Source: Phaeovibrio sulfidiphilus (lineage in GTDB: Bacteria > Pseudomonadota > Alphaproteobacteria > Rhodospirillales > Rhodospirillaceae). From it: DNA of 64,000 nt. Under the pieces are notes generated by a model. The model was given only the letters and a program-made list of their open reading frames with translations, was not told the DNA's origin and ran no database searches. The DNA lies in contig NZ_JACZHT010000001.1 in the NCBI RefSeq assembly GCF_014861485.1, positions 310,001 to 374,000 of the forward strand, read 5' to 3'. This document shows, in pieces, positions 19,576 through 28,013 of the stretch (its first letter is position 1; each line of letters opens with the position of its first letter). A program made the position numbers and the translations under genes.

Positions 19576-20278
19576 CGGCCATTTTCAAAATTACGGTTTT
19601 TTTTCAAAAAACACGCGTCAAAGGGGGTGCGGCGCGGGTCCGCCCGGAGCTCCCGGCGGGAAACCGACCGAACGGGACGGGGCGGAGGCCCGAAATCCCG
19701 CTGGCACCCGGTTGGCGACGGGCAAAAATCCGGCGGCTCGGGGCAGGACGAGGTCGAGCCGGGTCCGCGGCGCCGACCGGCAGGCCGTCCGGCATGATTC
19801 GGTGTGTCGGGACGCTGTCCGGGCGGGCACCGGAACGGTCGGGCCTACAATCGGGCCTGTACGAGTGCGGCAGCGTCGGTGCGGTCCGGCCGGTGGCGCG
19901 CGGCTGGCCCGCACACGCCGACGCCATACCGGGCCGCCCCCTGTCCCGGTGCGCCTCCGAATCTCCGATGGTCCGCCATACGCGTGCAGGGCGGCGGGTG
20001 GATTCTCCGGATCCGGGATTCGGTCCCACGCACCCGAACGGCGCGACCTGCGCAGTGTTTGCGCGCCCACGGTGAAACGAGGCCATCCAGCGCGAGGGAC
20101 CGTGTCCGCCGTCGGTTGGGCACACGATCCGCGCCGCCCCGCCCGCCCCCGGCGCGCCACCGGCATGGACGCACGGCGTCGAGCGGCGCTAACCGGCCCC
20201 GGCTTGCATGCGGGGCTTGCGTTTTCCGCGCGCTCCGCCCCAACTGTTCGCATTCAGACACCTTTCGGAAAAAGCCCC
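19576..20278. other. Intergenic region upstream of rlmB
   Basis: About 700 bases between the tRNA promoter and rlmB. Several overlapping open frames cross it in four frames, but all are arginine/glycine/proline-rich with no family features and are best explained by high GC. No terminator or repeat was recognised. Confidence 0.55.
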
Positions 20279-21121
20279 ATGCGCAAACCTGTCCGCAGAC
20301 GTTCCCCCGACACCCCCGCAGCCGCCGAGCCTCCGGCACGCCCCCACGGCGAGGCCCGGGGCAAGCCCCGCCCCGGTCGCGAGAGCGCGGGCGCCAGCGC
20401 TCCGGCCCAGCCGCCCGGAACGTTCTGGCTCTTCGGACGGCACGCGGTCGAGGCCGCCCTTGCGAATCCGAAGCGCACCTGCCTGCGCCTGAACGGCACC
20501 CCCGAGGCCCTGGAGGGCCTTCGGAATCCCCGCCCGGAGCTGAAGCCCGAGCCGGTCACCCGCATGGATCTGGACCTGCGGCTTCCGCCCGGCGCCATCC
20601 ACCAGGGGCTGGCCCTTCTGGTGCGCCCCCTGCGCTCGTGGTCGGTGGAGGACGTGGCCGCCCTTGAGGGCCCGGCCGTTGTGGTCATGCTCGACCAGGT
20701 CAGCGATCCGCACAATGTGGGAGCCATCTGGCGCTCGGCGGCGGCCTTCGGGGTCAAGGCGGTCATTGTCCAGGACCGGAACTCCCCGGACGAGACGGGC
20801 GTGCTTGCCCGCTCGGCCTGCGGTGCCCTGGAGCGTGTCCCGGCGGTGCGGGCCTCCAACCTGTCGCGGGCGCTCGACACCCTGAAAGAGGGGGGCTTCT
20901 GGTGCGCGGGCCTGGAGGCGCGCGGCGAGACGCTTCTGTCCGAGGCCAAGCTGGGCGAGCGGATTGTTGTGGTTCTGGGGGCCGAGGGCAGTGGCCTGAG
21001 GCGTCTGGTGCGGGAACACTGCGATGTGCTCGTCCGGCTGCCCATGTCCGGAGACATGGAGAGCCTGAACGTCTCGAACGCGGCGGCGATCACGTTTTAC
21101 GACCTGTTCTGCCGGCGCTGA
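20279..21121 (+). CDS. rlmB: 23S rRNA (guanosine-2'-O)-methyltransferase, SpoU family (RlmB type)
   Basis: A SPOUT-class, AdoMet-dependent 2'-O-methyltransferase; RlmB modifies G2251 in the 23S rRNA P loop. The 280-aa frame has a basic, low-complexity N-terminal extension of about 45 residues, then FWLFGRHAVEAALANPKR (substrate-binding domain), VVMLDQVSDPHNVGAIWRSAAAFG (motif 1), VVLGAEGSGLRRLVREHCD (motif 2) and LPMSGDMESLNVSNAAAITFYD (motif 3, cofactor knot). The ATG at 20279 is chosen because it directly precedes the basic extension; the frame is open far upstream. Exact target base is inferred from family. Confidence 0.9.
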   Translation: MRKPVRRRSPDTPAAAEPPARPHGEARGKPRPGRESAGASAPAQPPGTFWLFGRHAVEAALANPKRTCLRLNGTPEALEGLRNPRPELKPEPVTRMDLDLRLPPGAIHQGLALLVRPLRSWSVEDVAALEGPAVVVMLDQVSDPHNVGAIWRSAAAFGVKAVIVQDRNSPDETGVLARSACGALERVPAVRASNLSRALDTLKEGGFWCAGLEARGETLLSEAKLGERIVVVLGAEGSGLRRLVREHCDVLVRLPMSGDMESLNVSNAAAITFYDLFCRR

Positions 21122-21361
21122 GCCCCAGCCCGGACCACCCCGGATCGCTCACGGCACCACGGCGCACCGCTCCATGGCCCCGCCAACGGGCAGCGACTTC
21201 GCGCGCCACCGCGCCCGGGGGGACACGTCCTCCCGCACGTGAGCGGGAGCCCGGCCCCGGGGCATCACAGCCCCCCACCGGCCCCCGCCACATCACATCA
21301 CATTACCGTCCCCCGGCCCCACCACACATCCCCGCCCGGGGGACGCGCATCCGTGCGGAGG

Positions 21362-22186
21362 CTACTCCCCCGCACTCCAGGCCGCACGGCGTGCGGCGGC
21401 GCTCTCGATAAAGGCCCGCAGAAGCGCGGTCAGGGTGGCGGGAGCGTCCGCGTTCAGCCAGTGCCCCGAATCCCGCACGGTCACCATACGGGACCGGGGG
21501 AACAGGGTCCGGATCCGGGGCCGGTCCGCATCGGAAAGGTACGCGCTGCGCCCCGCCTTCACAAACACGGTGGGCGCATCGAACACCGCATCCCCGGGCA
21601 GCGCGGGGAACCCCTTGAGCGCCGGCAGGGAGGCCTTCAGGACCGGCAGGTTCAGGCGCCAGCGAAAATGTCCGCCCGCATCCCGCTCCAGGTTCTGAAG
21701 CAGGAAGCCGCGCAGGCGGGGCTCGTCCAGATCCCGGTTCAGGGCCTCCTCGGCCTCGCGGCGGGTGGCAAAGGTGTCCACCGGCAGCCGCTCCATAAGG
21801 GCGATGAGACGCTCCGCCCCCTCCATGTCCGGAGAGGTGGCCGGAGCAATGTCCAGGACCGCCAGCGCGTCCAGCCGTTCGGGGGCGCTCAAGGCCAGGG
21901 TCATGGCCACCTTCCCCCCCATGGAGAAGCCCACAAGAAGGGGCGCCTCCAGACCCTCGGCGTCTAGCCAGGACAGCACATCCGCCGCCATGGCCGGATA
22001 GGTCATGTCCTCTGTCCAGGCCGCGCCGCCGTGATTGGGCAGGTCCAGCAGGTGCATGTCGGCCACGTCCGCCAGCGGAGTGACGACCGAGCGCCAGTTG
22101 GCCGCCGAGCCGAACAGCCCGTGCAGGAACACCACCGGGACCGTGCCCGGCGTGCCCAGTCTCTGCATGCGGCGACAGGCGCTCAT
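21362..22186 (-). CDS. Alpha/beta-fold hydrolase (YbfF-like esterase)
   Basis: A 274-aa soluble alpha/beta hydrolase. Visible features are the oxyanion HGLFGSAANW motif near residue 22, the nucleophile elbow GFSMGG with Ser88, and a C-terminal DSGHWLNADAP carrying the catalytic histidine. The arrangement resembles the YbfF/epoxide-hydrolase-like esterase subgroup; the substrate cannot be read from sequence. It follows the yciA-type gene by 22 nt on the same strand, suggesting a two-gene operon linked to acyl-ester metabolism. Confidence 0.88.
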   Translation of the reverse strand: MSACRRMQRLGTPGTVPVVFLHGLFGSAANWRSVVTPLADVADMHLLDLPNHGGAAWTEDMTYPAMAADVLSWLDAEGLEAPLLVGFSMGGKVAMTLALSAPERLDALAVLDIAPATSPDMEGAERLIALMERLPVDTFATRREAEEALNRDLDEPRLRGFLLQNLERDAGGHFRWRLNLPVLKASLPALKGFPALPGDAVFDAPTVFVKAGRSAYLSDADRPRIRTLFPRSRMVTVRDSGHWLNADAPATLTALLRAFIESAAARRAAWSAGE

Positions 22187-22208
22187 GACACGGGCCCTGG
22201 GTCAGGGG

Positions 22209-22667
22209 TTACTGGGGGAACGGGATCGGGTTGCCGCCGTCGTCCACGCGCACGAACACAAAGTTGCCCTCGGTCACCAGGAAGAACTTCCCGTACTCGG
22301 CGGGATCCGTGCGGTTCGTGCCCGACCAGGACTTGACCCCGGGATAGCGGCGCACCCAGGTCTGCACGTGGATGGTGATGGAGGTCCGCCCCTTGCGCAC
22401 AACCGAGCAGTACACCGAGACCTCGTCCCCCACCTGAACGGGCTTGTGGAACGTCAGGGCCTCGACGGCGACCGTCACCACGCGGCCGCCGGTCACCAGC
22501 CGGGCATAGACCCCGCCGCCCACGTCCATCTGGGACATGATCCAGCCGCCGAAGATGTCGCCGTTCTGGTTGGTGTTGGCGGGCATGGCCACTTGCCGAA
22601 TCGCAAGATGCCCGCGGGCGCCGCCGGGCCGGATCACGGCCTCGTCATACATTTCCTCAGGAACCAT
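22209..22667 (-). CDS. yciA: Acyl-CoA thioesterase, YciA-like hotdog fold
   Basis: A 152-aa hotdog-fold thioesterase. The motif MPANTNQNGDIFGGWIMSQMD contains the family Asp and helix, and VEALTFHKPVQVGDEVSVY is typical of the YciA/ACOT subgroup that hydrolyses acyl-CoA. The start at 22667 (MVPEEMYDEAVIRPGG) has AGAGGA about 9 nt upstream; a longer frame begins at 22742 without family similarity. It is divergent from parE, with 95 nt between the two starts. Confidence 0.88.
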   Translation of the reverse strand: MVPEEMYDEAVIRPGGARGHLAIRQVAMPANTNQNGDIFGGWIMSQMDVGGGVYARLVTGGRVVTVAVEALTFHKPVQVGDEVSVYCSVVRKGRTSITIHVQTWVRRYPGVKSWSGTNRTDPAEYGKFFLVTEGNFVFVRVDDGGNPIPFPQ

Positions 22668-22725
22668 AAGTGAAATCCTCTCCTGTTTTTCTGCGCCCCT
22701 TGGACAGGGCTTGTCGGGTGCGCGC

Positions 22726-22762
22726 TTGCGGAGCACCGGCATAACTGGGTATATATCCAGCC
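22726..22762 (+). promoter_or_regulatory. Putative parE promoter positioned for a leaderless mRNA
   Basis: TTGCGG (22726-22731) is followed after 18 nt by TATATA (22750-22755). A start 6-7 nt downstream would fall at about the parE ATG (22763). No Shine-Dalgarno sequence precedes that ATG. The -35 match is poor. Confidence 0.4.
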
Positions 22763-24760
22763 ATGAGCGATCTATTTCAAGACGGAATCCCCTCGGGGAA
22801 CGCAGAAACCTATACCGCGGACACCATCGAGGTGCTCGAGGGGCTGGAGCCTGTTCGCAAGCGTCCGGGCATGTACATCGGCGGAACCGACGAGCGCGCC
22901 TTCCATCACATGGCGGCGGAGATCGTGGACAACGCCATGGACGAGGCCGTGGCCGGACACGCCACCGGCATCTGGCTGGACCTGCGCGCGGACGGCTCGG
23001 TGTCGGTGCGTGACAACGGGCGCGGCATCCCCGTGGACCCGCACCCCAAGTTCCCGGACCGCAGCGCCCTCGAGATCATCCTGACCACCCTGCACTCCGG
23101 CGGCAAGTTCGGCAGCGGCGCCTACAAGGTGTCGGGCGGACTTCACGGCGTGGGGCTTTCGGTGGTGAACGCCCTGTCGGCCCGGCTGACCGTCGAGGTG
23201 GCGCGGGAGAAGACCCTCTGGACCCAGAGCTTCGAGCGCGGCATTCCCGTGACCACACTGGAGCGGGTCGGCGCGGTCTCCAACCGCCGGGGCACCACCG
23301 TCACCTTCGTTCCCGACCCCCAGATTTTCGGCGAGGGGCTCCAGTTCAAGCCCGGAACGCTGTACCGGATGGTGCGCTCGAAGGCGTACCTGTTCCGGGG
23401 CGTCAAGATCCACTGGAGCTGCGCCCCCGAGCTGCTGCGCGGCATCGACAACGTGCCCGAGCGCGAGGACATCCACTTCCCCAACGGGCTGGAGGACTTC
23501 CTGCGCGCCACCCTGAAGGACCAGCCCCTGGTGGGCGACCGCCTGTTCGCGGGGCGCACGGCGCTGGCGGACAACCGCGGCTCGGTGGAGTGGGCCCTGT
23601 GCTGGCCCGAGGACTCGGACGGCTTCCTGTCGTCCTACGTCAACACGATTCCCACCGTGGACGGCGGCACCCACGAGGCCGGCCTGCGCGGCGCCCTGAC
23701 CAAGGGCCTGAAAGCCTACGGCGAGATGGCCGGGCAGAAGAAGCGCGCCGACACCCTCACCCCCGAGGACGTGATCGGCGGCGCGGCCATCATGCTGTCC
23801 GTGTTCATCACCGAACCCCAGTTCCAGAGCCAGACCAAGGGGCGCCTGGTCAACGCCGACGCCACCCGCCTGGTGGAACAGGCCGTGCGCGACAGCTTCG
23901 ACCACTGGCTGTCCGGCGCGCCCGACATGGCCAACGCCATTCTGGGCCAGGCCTTCGAGCGGGCCGAGGACCGCCTGCGCCGCCGCCAGGCCAAGGAGAC
24001 CAGCCGCAAGAGCGCCACGAAGCGGCTCCGGCTGCCCGGAAAGCTCGCGGACTGCACCCGCTCCAGCCGGGAGGGCACCGAGCTCTTCCTGGTGGAGGGC
24101 GACAGCGCCGGCGGCTCCGCCAAGCAGGCCCGCAACCGGGAAACCCAGGCCGTGCTTCCGCTGCGGGGCAAGATCCTGAACGTGGCCTCCGCCTCGGTGG
24201 ACAAGATGGTTGCGAACCAGGAACTGTCCGACCTGGTCGAGGCTCTCGGCTGCGGCACCGGACGGAGCTTCGAGAGGGAGCGCCTGCGCTACGACCGGGT
24301 CATCATCATGACCGACGCCGACGTGGACGGCGCCCACATCGCCAGCCTGCTCATGACCTTCTTCTTCCGGGAAATGCCCGAGCTGGTCGCCGCCGGGCAC
24401 CTGTACCTGGCCCAGCCGCCGCTCTACCGCCTGACCCAGGGGGCCAAGAGCGTCTACGCCCGCGACGACGCCCACCGGGACGAGTTGCTGAAGACCGTGT
24501 TCAAGGGCAAGGGGAAAGTGGACATCTCCCGGTTCAAGGGCCTGGGCGAGATGCCCATGATCCAGCTGCGCGAGACCACCATGTCCCCCGCCACCCGGCA
24601 GCTCCTGCGGGTCACGGTCCCGACGGGCCGCACCGAGGAGGATCACGAGGAGGCCAAGGTCACCGCCCGCCTGGTCGAGGATCTCATGGGCCGCAAGCCG
24701 GAAAAGCGCTTCCAGTTCATTCAGGAAAACGCCCGGTTCATCGAGGTCCTGGACATCTGA
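22763..24760 (+). CDS. parE: DNA topoisomerase IV subunit B
   Basis: The ATPase subunit of topoisomerase IV, which decatenates daughter chromosomes. The 665-aa protein has the GHKL ATP site (EIVDNAMDEAVAG, DNGRGIPVD, GGLHGVGLSVVNALS) and the TOPRIM domain (EGDSAGGSAKQARNR, DADVDGAHI). Length and the short insertless TOPRIM region favour ParE over GyrB, which is normally near 800 aa. The partner parC is not in the window. No ribosome binding site is evident before the ATG. Confidence 0.93.
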   Translation: MSDLFQDGIPSGNAETYTADTIEVLEGLEPVRKRPGMYIGGTDERAFHHMAAEIVDNAMDEAVAGHATGIWLDLRADGSVSVRDNGRGIPVDPHPKFPDRSALEIILTTLHSGGKFGSGAYKVSGGLHGVGLSVVNALSARLTVEVAREKTLWTQSFERGIPVTTLERVGAVSNRRGTTVTFVPDPQIFGEGLQFKPGTLYRMVRSKAYLFRGVKIHWSCAPELLRGIDNVPEREDIHFPNGLEDFLRATLKDQPLVGDRLFAGRTALADNRGSVEWALCWPEDSDGFLSSYVNTIPTVDGGTHEAGLRGALTKGLKAYGEMAGQKKRADTLTPEDVIGGAAIMLSVFITEPQFQSQTKGRLVNADATRLVEQAVRDSFDHWLSGAPDMANAILGQAFERAEDRLRRRQAKETSRKSATKRLRLPGKLADCTRSSREGTELFLVEGDSAGGSAKQARNRETQAVLPLRGKILNVASASVDKMVANQELSDLVEALGCGTGRSFERERLRYDRVIIMTDADVDGAHIASLLMTFFFREMPELVAAGHLYLAQPPLYRLTQGAKSVYARDDAHRDELLKTVFKGKGKVDISRFKGLGEMPMIQLRETTMSPATRQLLRVTVPTGRTEEDHEEAKVTARLVEDLMGRKPEKRFQFIQENARFIEVLDI

Positions 24761-24869
24761 GAACGCGCCGCATTCCCCGGAAACCCTGTGTTTCCGCCCT
24801 TGTGCGCGTGCGGACATTTGTCTATCGTCCAGGGGATCTCTTAACCCCTTTTAGGAAGTGGCCCCCTTC

Positions 24870-25190
24870 ATGTTCCTGCTCAATATGATTCTCTTCTTCC
24901 TGATCCTTGTTCTGCGCCTCTATCTCTTTGCCCTGATCGGCAACGCGATCATGAGCTGGCTCATTGCGTTCAACATCCTGAAGACCAGCAACGCCTGGGT
25001 CCGCTCCACCTACCAGTTCCTGAACCTGGTCACCGAACCGGCCCTGCGCCCGATCCGCCGCCTTGTCCCCTCGAAGGGGCCCGTGGACTGGTCCGCCCTG
25101 GTGCTGTTCGTGGCGCTCTTCATCCTTCTCCAGATTTTCAAGGCCCTGTCCGCGGGTCTGGTCGCCGCTGCGGCTCCCGCGGCCGGCTGA
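24870..25190 (+). CDS. YggT family membrane protein
   Basis: A 106-aa protein with two hydrophobic blocks (MFLLNMILFFLILVLRLYLFALIG and ALVLFVALFILLQIF) separated by the family motif TEPALRPIRRLVP. YggT proteins are linked to osmotic tolerance and, in several bacteria, to cell-division loci; the function is not fixed. AGGAAG lies about 11 nt before the ATG at 24870; an in-frame GTG at 24858 overlaps that element and is less likely. It is followed 8 nt later by a YggU gene, a conserved pair. Confidence 0.85.
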   Translation: MFLLNMILFFLILVLRLYLFALIGNAIMSWLIAFNILKTSNAWVRSTYQFLNLVTEPALRPIRRLVPSKGPVDWSALVLFVALFILLQIFKALSAGLVAAAAPAAG

Positions 25191-25198
25191 GTCCCGGC

Positions 25199-25543
25199 GT
25201 GACGGACACCGCCCCCCCATCTGTGCCATGGAGCGTCCGCAAGGATGCTCTGTGGCTTTCCGTCCGGCTGACCCCGAAAGCCCGCAAGGTCGGGGTTCTG
25301 GGACTCCAGACGGACGCCAACGGCGATGTTGCCGTGAAGGCCGCCGTCTCCGCCCCGCCGGAGAACGGAAAGGCCAACGCCGCCCTTGTGGACCTGCTGG
25401 CCAAAACCTGGGGCTTTCCGAAGCGGGATCTGAGCATCGTCCAGGGCGAGACGGACCGGCGCAAGGTCGTGGCCATCGCCGGAGACCCGGACACCCTCAC
25501 CGCCCGCCTTGCTCCCCTTGTGGAAGCCCTGCCGCGGGGCTAG
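25199..25543 (+). CDS. DUF167 (YggU family) protein
   Basis: A 114-aa member of the DUF167/YggU family, small soluble proteins of unknown function. Typical segments are LSVRLTPKARKVGV near residue 20, VKAAVSAPPENGKANAALVDLLAKTWG in the centre and LSIVQGETDRRKVVAI near the end. The start is a GTG at 25199, 8 nt after the YggT stop, and the two are probably translationally linked. Confidence 0.88.
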   Translation: MTDTAPPSVPWSVRKDALWLSVRLTPKARKVGVLGLQTDANGDVAVKAAVSAPPENGKANAALVDLLAKTWGFPKRDLSIVQGETDRRKVVAIAGDPDTLTARLAPLVEALPRG

Positions 25544-25881
25544 CCCGCCACCACACACGGCTCCACGGCCAGACATGACCCGGGCTTCTCCGGGGAACCA
25601 GCCCGAGCCCGGACTCGGTCCCCACTTCCAGACCATCCCCTGGCCACCCCGGCCCAATCATCCAGGCCCCCGGTAACAGGCACCACCACGCACAGGCCTC
25701 TGCCCCGGCCTGTCCGGCCCGGTCGTGCGCATCCCCTCCCCGGCGCCAGGCACGGGCGCACAAAAAAGGGCGGGGATCCCCCCGCCCGCTTGCACCCGTC
25801 ACACCGTTTGTAAAAACCGCCCGGGCCTGCCCCGGGTCGCCCCCACGAGGCCGAGCCCTGCGGCCCGGACGCCTGTGCGGC
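25544..25881. other. Convergent intergenic region with terminator
   Basis: About 340 bases between the YggU stop and the stop of the minus-strand 245-aa gene. Apart from the minus-strand terminator at 25762-25787 I see no gene or repeat. Confidence 0.6.
25762..25787 (-). terminator. Rho-independent terminator of the 245-aa unknown gene
   Basis: On the minus strand the stem GGGCGGGG / CCCCGCCC with a 4-nt loop is followed by six T. It is about 95 nt downstream of the stop codon at 25882. Confidence 0.88.
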
Positions 25882-26619
25882 TCAGTCGCCGGCGGGTCCG
25901 GCCGAACCCTCCGCATCGGAATCCGTGTCCTCCTCGGCCTCCGCGTCACGCTCCCGGGCCATCTCGTCGGCATGGAGCGCCAGCCAGATGCTGGAGAACA
26001 GGGGAGCGGCGGCCCGAAGCGTCTCCCGATCCAGGGGACCGGCTCCGTGGCGGGCCTCAAGCTCCGAGCGCAGGCGCGTGACGGCCTCCGGCAGATAGAG
26101 CAGGAGACCGCCCCCGAACACCGTCTTCTTTCCCGAGGCCACCAGGCGCCCGGCCAGCATGTCCCCCGGGGAGACCATGGTCGAGGCCGTCTTCTCGTGG
26201 ACCAGAACCGGCCCGGCGTCCGCGCCCAGGGTGTCCTTGACAAGCACCGTGCGACCGGGCTCGACCTCCAGAACCTCCAGCAAGGTGGGAACCGATTCGG
26301 CAAGCGAGGTCAGGTACCCCTTCACCAGCATCTTTTCCTTCCAGCCCCGGCGCCGCAGGTAGACCTCCACGATGTTGCCCTGCTCGTGCTCCGGATTGCC
26401 GTCCTCGAAGGTGCGGCTCACCATGTCCTCGAACGCGGCCCCGAACAGGGCCATGCCCCAGTTGGGACCGATGAAGCGCGACAGATCCTCGAACTTCTCG
26501 AAGCCATGGGCCTCCATGACCTCTTTCACGTGCTCGTCGCGCACAGCGTCCGTGCGCAGCCGCCACTCGCCGCCCTGCGCATAGCGGACAAGGCCGCCGA
26601 TCGACGTTCCAACAGACAT
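25882..26619 (-). CDS. Conserved-looking protein of unknown function next to bchP
   Basis: A 245-aa soluble protein that I do not recognise. It starts MSVGTSIGGLVRYAQGGEWR and has no signal peptide or membrane segment. An alpha/beta middle part contains GNIVEVYLRRRGWKEKMLVKGYL and VLEVEPGRTVLVKDTLG, and it ends in a strongly acidic tail (residues about 225-245). It reads like a real gene: codon use matches its neighbours, it has its own terminator, and the bchP transcript ends at a terminator just upstream of it, so it should have its own promoter in 26620-26676. Any link to photosynthesis is only by position. Confidence 0.75.
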   Translation of the reverse strand: MSVGTSIGGLVRYAQGGEWRLRTDAVRDEHVKEVMEAHGFEKFEDLSRFIGPNWGMALFGAAFEDMVSRTFEDGNPEHEQGNIVEVYLRRRGWKEKMLVKGYLTSLAESVPTLLEVLEVEPGRTVLVKDTLGADAGPVLVHEKTASTMVSPGDMLAGRLVASGKKTVFGGGLLLYLPEAVTRLRSELEARHGAGPLDRETLRAAAPLFSSIWLALHADEMARERDAEAEEDTDSDAEGSAGPAGD

Positions 26620-26676
26620 TCCGGAGCCCTCCAGGCCAGAAAAACAGAGGCCGCGGTTATAGCAGATTTCCGCCGG

Positions 26677-26712
26677 AAAAAAAGCCGCCCGGCCACGGGG
26701 GCGGGCGGCTTT
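26677..26712 (-). terminator. Rho-independent terminator after bchP
   Basis: On the minus strand the stem AAAGCCGCCCG / CGGGCGGCTTT with a 10-nt loop is followed by further T residues. It closes the bchG-pucC-bchP transcript 30 nt after the bchP stop. Confidence 0.92.
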
Positions 26713-26741
26713 CACGATCCCGGACCGGGATCCGCTCGGCG

Positions 26742-27980
26742 TCAGGCGGCTTTCTTTTTCTTGCTGCCCTTCGCGTCCTTCTCGGCGTCGGTCTTCATCA
26801 GACCGACCAGGTGCGCCAGATCCTTGAAGAACACCTTCAGCTTGGCCATGGACTTTTTGCGGGTCATGCGCTTGTTCATGTAGGAATCCCAGGTCATGGC
26901 CTGGATATCCTTGTCGGCGCACAGGGTCACGAACTGCTCGCGGCGCTTGTCGCTGCGGTACCAGAACTTCTGGAGCCAGCCCAGCACGCGGAACACCTTG
27001 CCGTGACGCTCCATGAAGACGACGCGGGCGTTGGCCAGGGCCTCCGGGCGACCGCTCATGAGGAACTCGGAGACGGCGCGCGCGGCAAGGCGGCCGCCCT
27101 CCATGGCGTAGAAGATGCCCTCGCCCGAGGACGGAGCCACACACCCGGCCGCATCCCCCGCCAGAACCAGGTCGCGGCCGTTGTCCCACTTCTTGCGCGG
27201 GTACAGCGGCAGGGGAGCGCCCTCGCAGCGCAGGGTCTCGGCCTCCGTCAGGCCCGACAGCTCCCGCAGCAGCTTGGTCGCGTCCTTCAGGTTGAAGCCC
27301 TGCTGGTCCGAGCCCACCCCGATGGAGACCGTGTCCCCGTGGGGGAACACCCAGCCGTAGAAGTCCGGAGACACCCGCCCCTGGTACCACACATCGCACT
27401 GGGTGCCGTCGAAGCCCTCGGGGGTCTTGACGATCTCGTGGTAGGCGCCGACCTGGGGGATCTTCTCCTCGCCCAGGGTCTGGCGGGCCACCCGGGAGGA
27501 CGAGCCGTCCGCCCCGATCACCGCCCGGGCCCGCAGGCGCAGGGGCTCGGCACCCTCCTTCGCGTCCTTCGGAAGGTAGGTGACAACCGCGGTGCCGTCC
27601 GCGTCGCGCTCGAAGGTCTTGAAGGTGCCGCGAATGTACTTCGCGCCCATCTTCTCCGCGCGCTCGCGCAGCCAGGGGTCGAAGGTCTTGCGGTCAACCA
27701 TGCCCACAAAACCGTTCTCCACCGGCATGATGACGATCTTGCCCGAGGGCCCAATCATCCGCGCACTGGTCACCCGGGTGCACAGGGCGCTTTCGGGAAT
27801 GCCGAACTCGCGCATGGCCACCGGGGGAATGGCGCCGCCGCAGGGCTTGACGCGGTCATCCCGGTCCAGAAGCACCACGTTGCGCCCCTCCAGGGCAAGG
27901 TCGAATGCGGCCGTGGCACCGGCAGGGCCTCCGCCCACAACGACAACATCGAAGGTCTCGGCTTTTTTGGTGTCGGTCAT
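26742..27980 (-). CDS. bchP: Geranylgeranyl reductase (bacteriochlorophyll side-chain reduction)
   Basis: BchP reduces the geranylgeranyl tail of bacteriochlorophyll a to phytyl in three NADPH-dependent steps. The 412-aa protein has an N-terminal FAD-binding GGGPAGATAA motif, the CGGAIPP segment typical of geranylgeranyl reductases, GADGSSSRVAR and LAGDAAGCVAPSSGEGIFYAMEGGRLAA. The ATG at 27980 is preferred to an upstream TTG at 27998. The C-terminal tail is lysine-rich. It is the last gene of the bchG-pucC-bchP operon, 33 nt after the transporter gene. Confidence 0.93.
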   Translation of the reverse strand: MTDTKKAETFDVVVVGGGPAGATAAFDLALEGRNVVLLDRDDRVKPCGGAIPPVAMREFGIPESALCTRVTSARMIGPSGKIVIMPVENGFVGMVDRKTFDPWLRERAEKMGAKYIRGTFKTFERDADGTAVVTYLPKDAKEGAEPLRLRARAVIGADGSSSRVARQTLGEEKIPQVGAYHEIVKTPEGFDGTQCDVWYQGRVSPDFYGWVFPHGDTVSIGVGSDQQGFNLKDATKLLRELSGLTEAETLRCEGAPLPLYPRKKWDNGRDLVLAGDAAGCVAPSSGEGIFYAMEGGRLAARAVSEFLMSGRPEALANARVVFMERHGKVFRVLGWLQKFWYRSDKRREQFVTLCADKDIQAMTWDSYMNKRMTRKKSMAKLKVFFKDLAHLVGLMKTDAEKDAKGSKKKKAA

Positions 27981-28013
27981 GACTAGGGTCCGTTTCAAGT
28001 GAGCGAATGGAAG

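Noticed and set aside
19576-20278. Possible coding region upstream of rlmB
   Set aside because: All frames are arginine/proline-rich, overlap each other on both strands and lack ribosome binding sites or recognisable motifs.
22772-24817. 681-aa minus-strand open frame antisense to parE
   Set aside because: Shadow of parE; composition and lack of motifs show it is not a gene.
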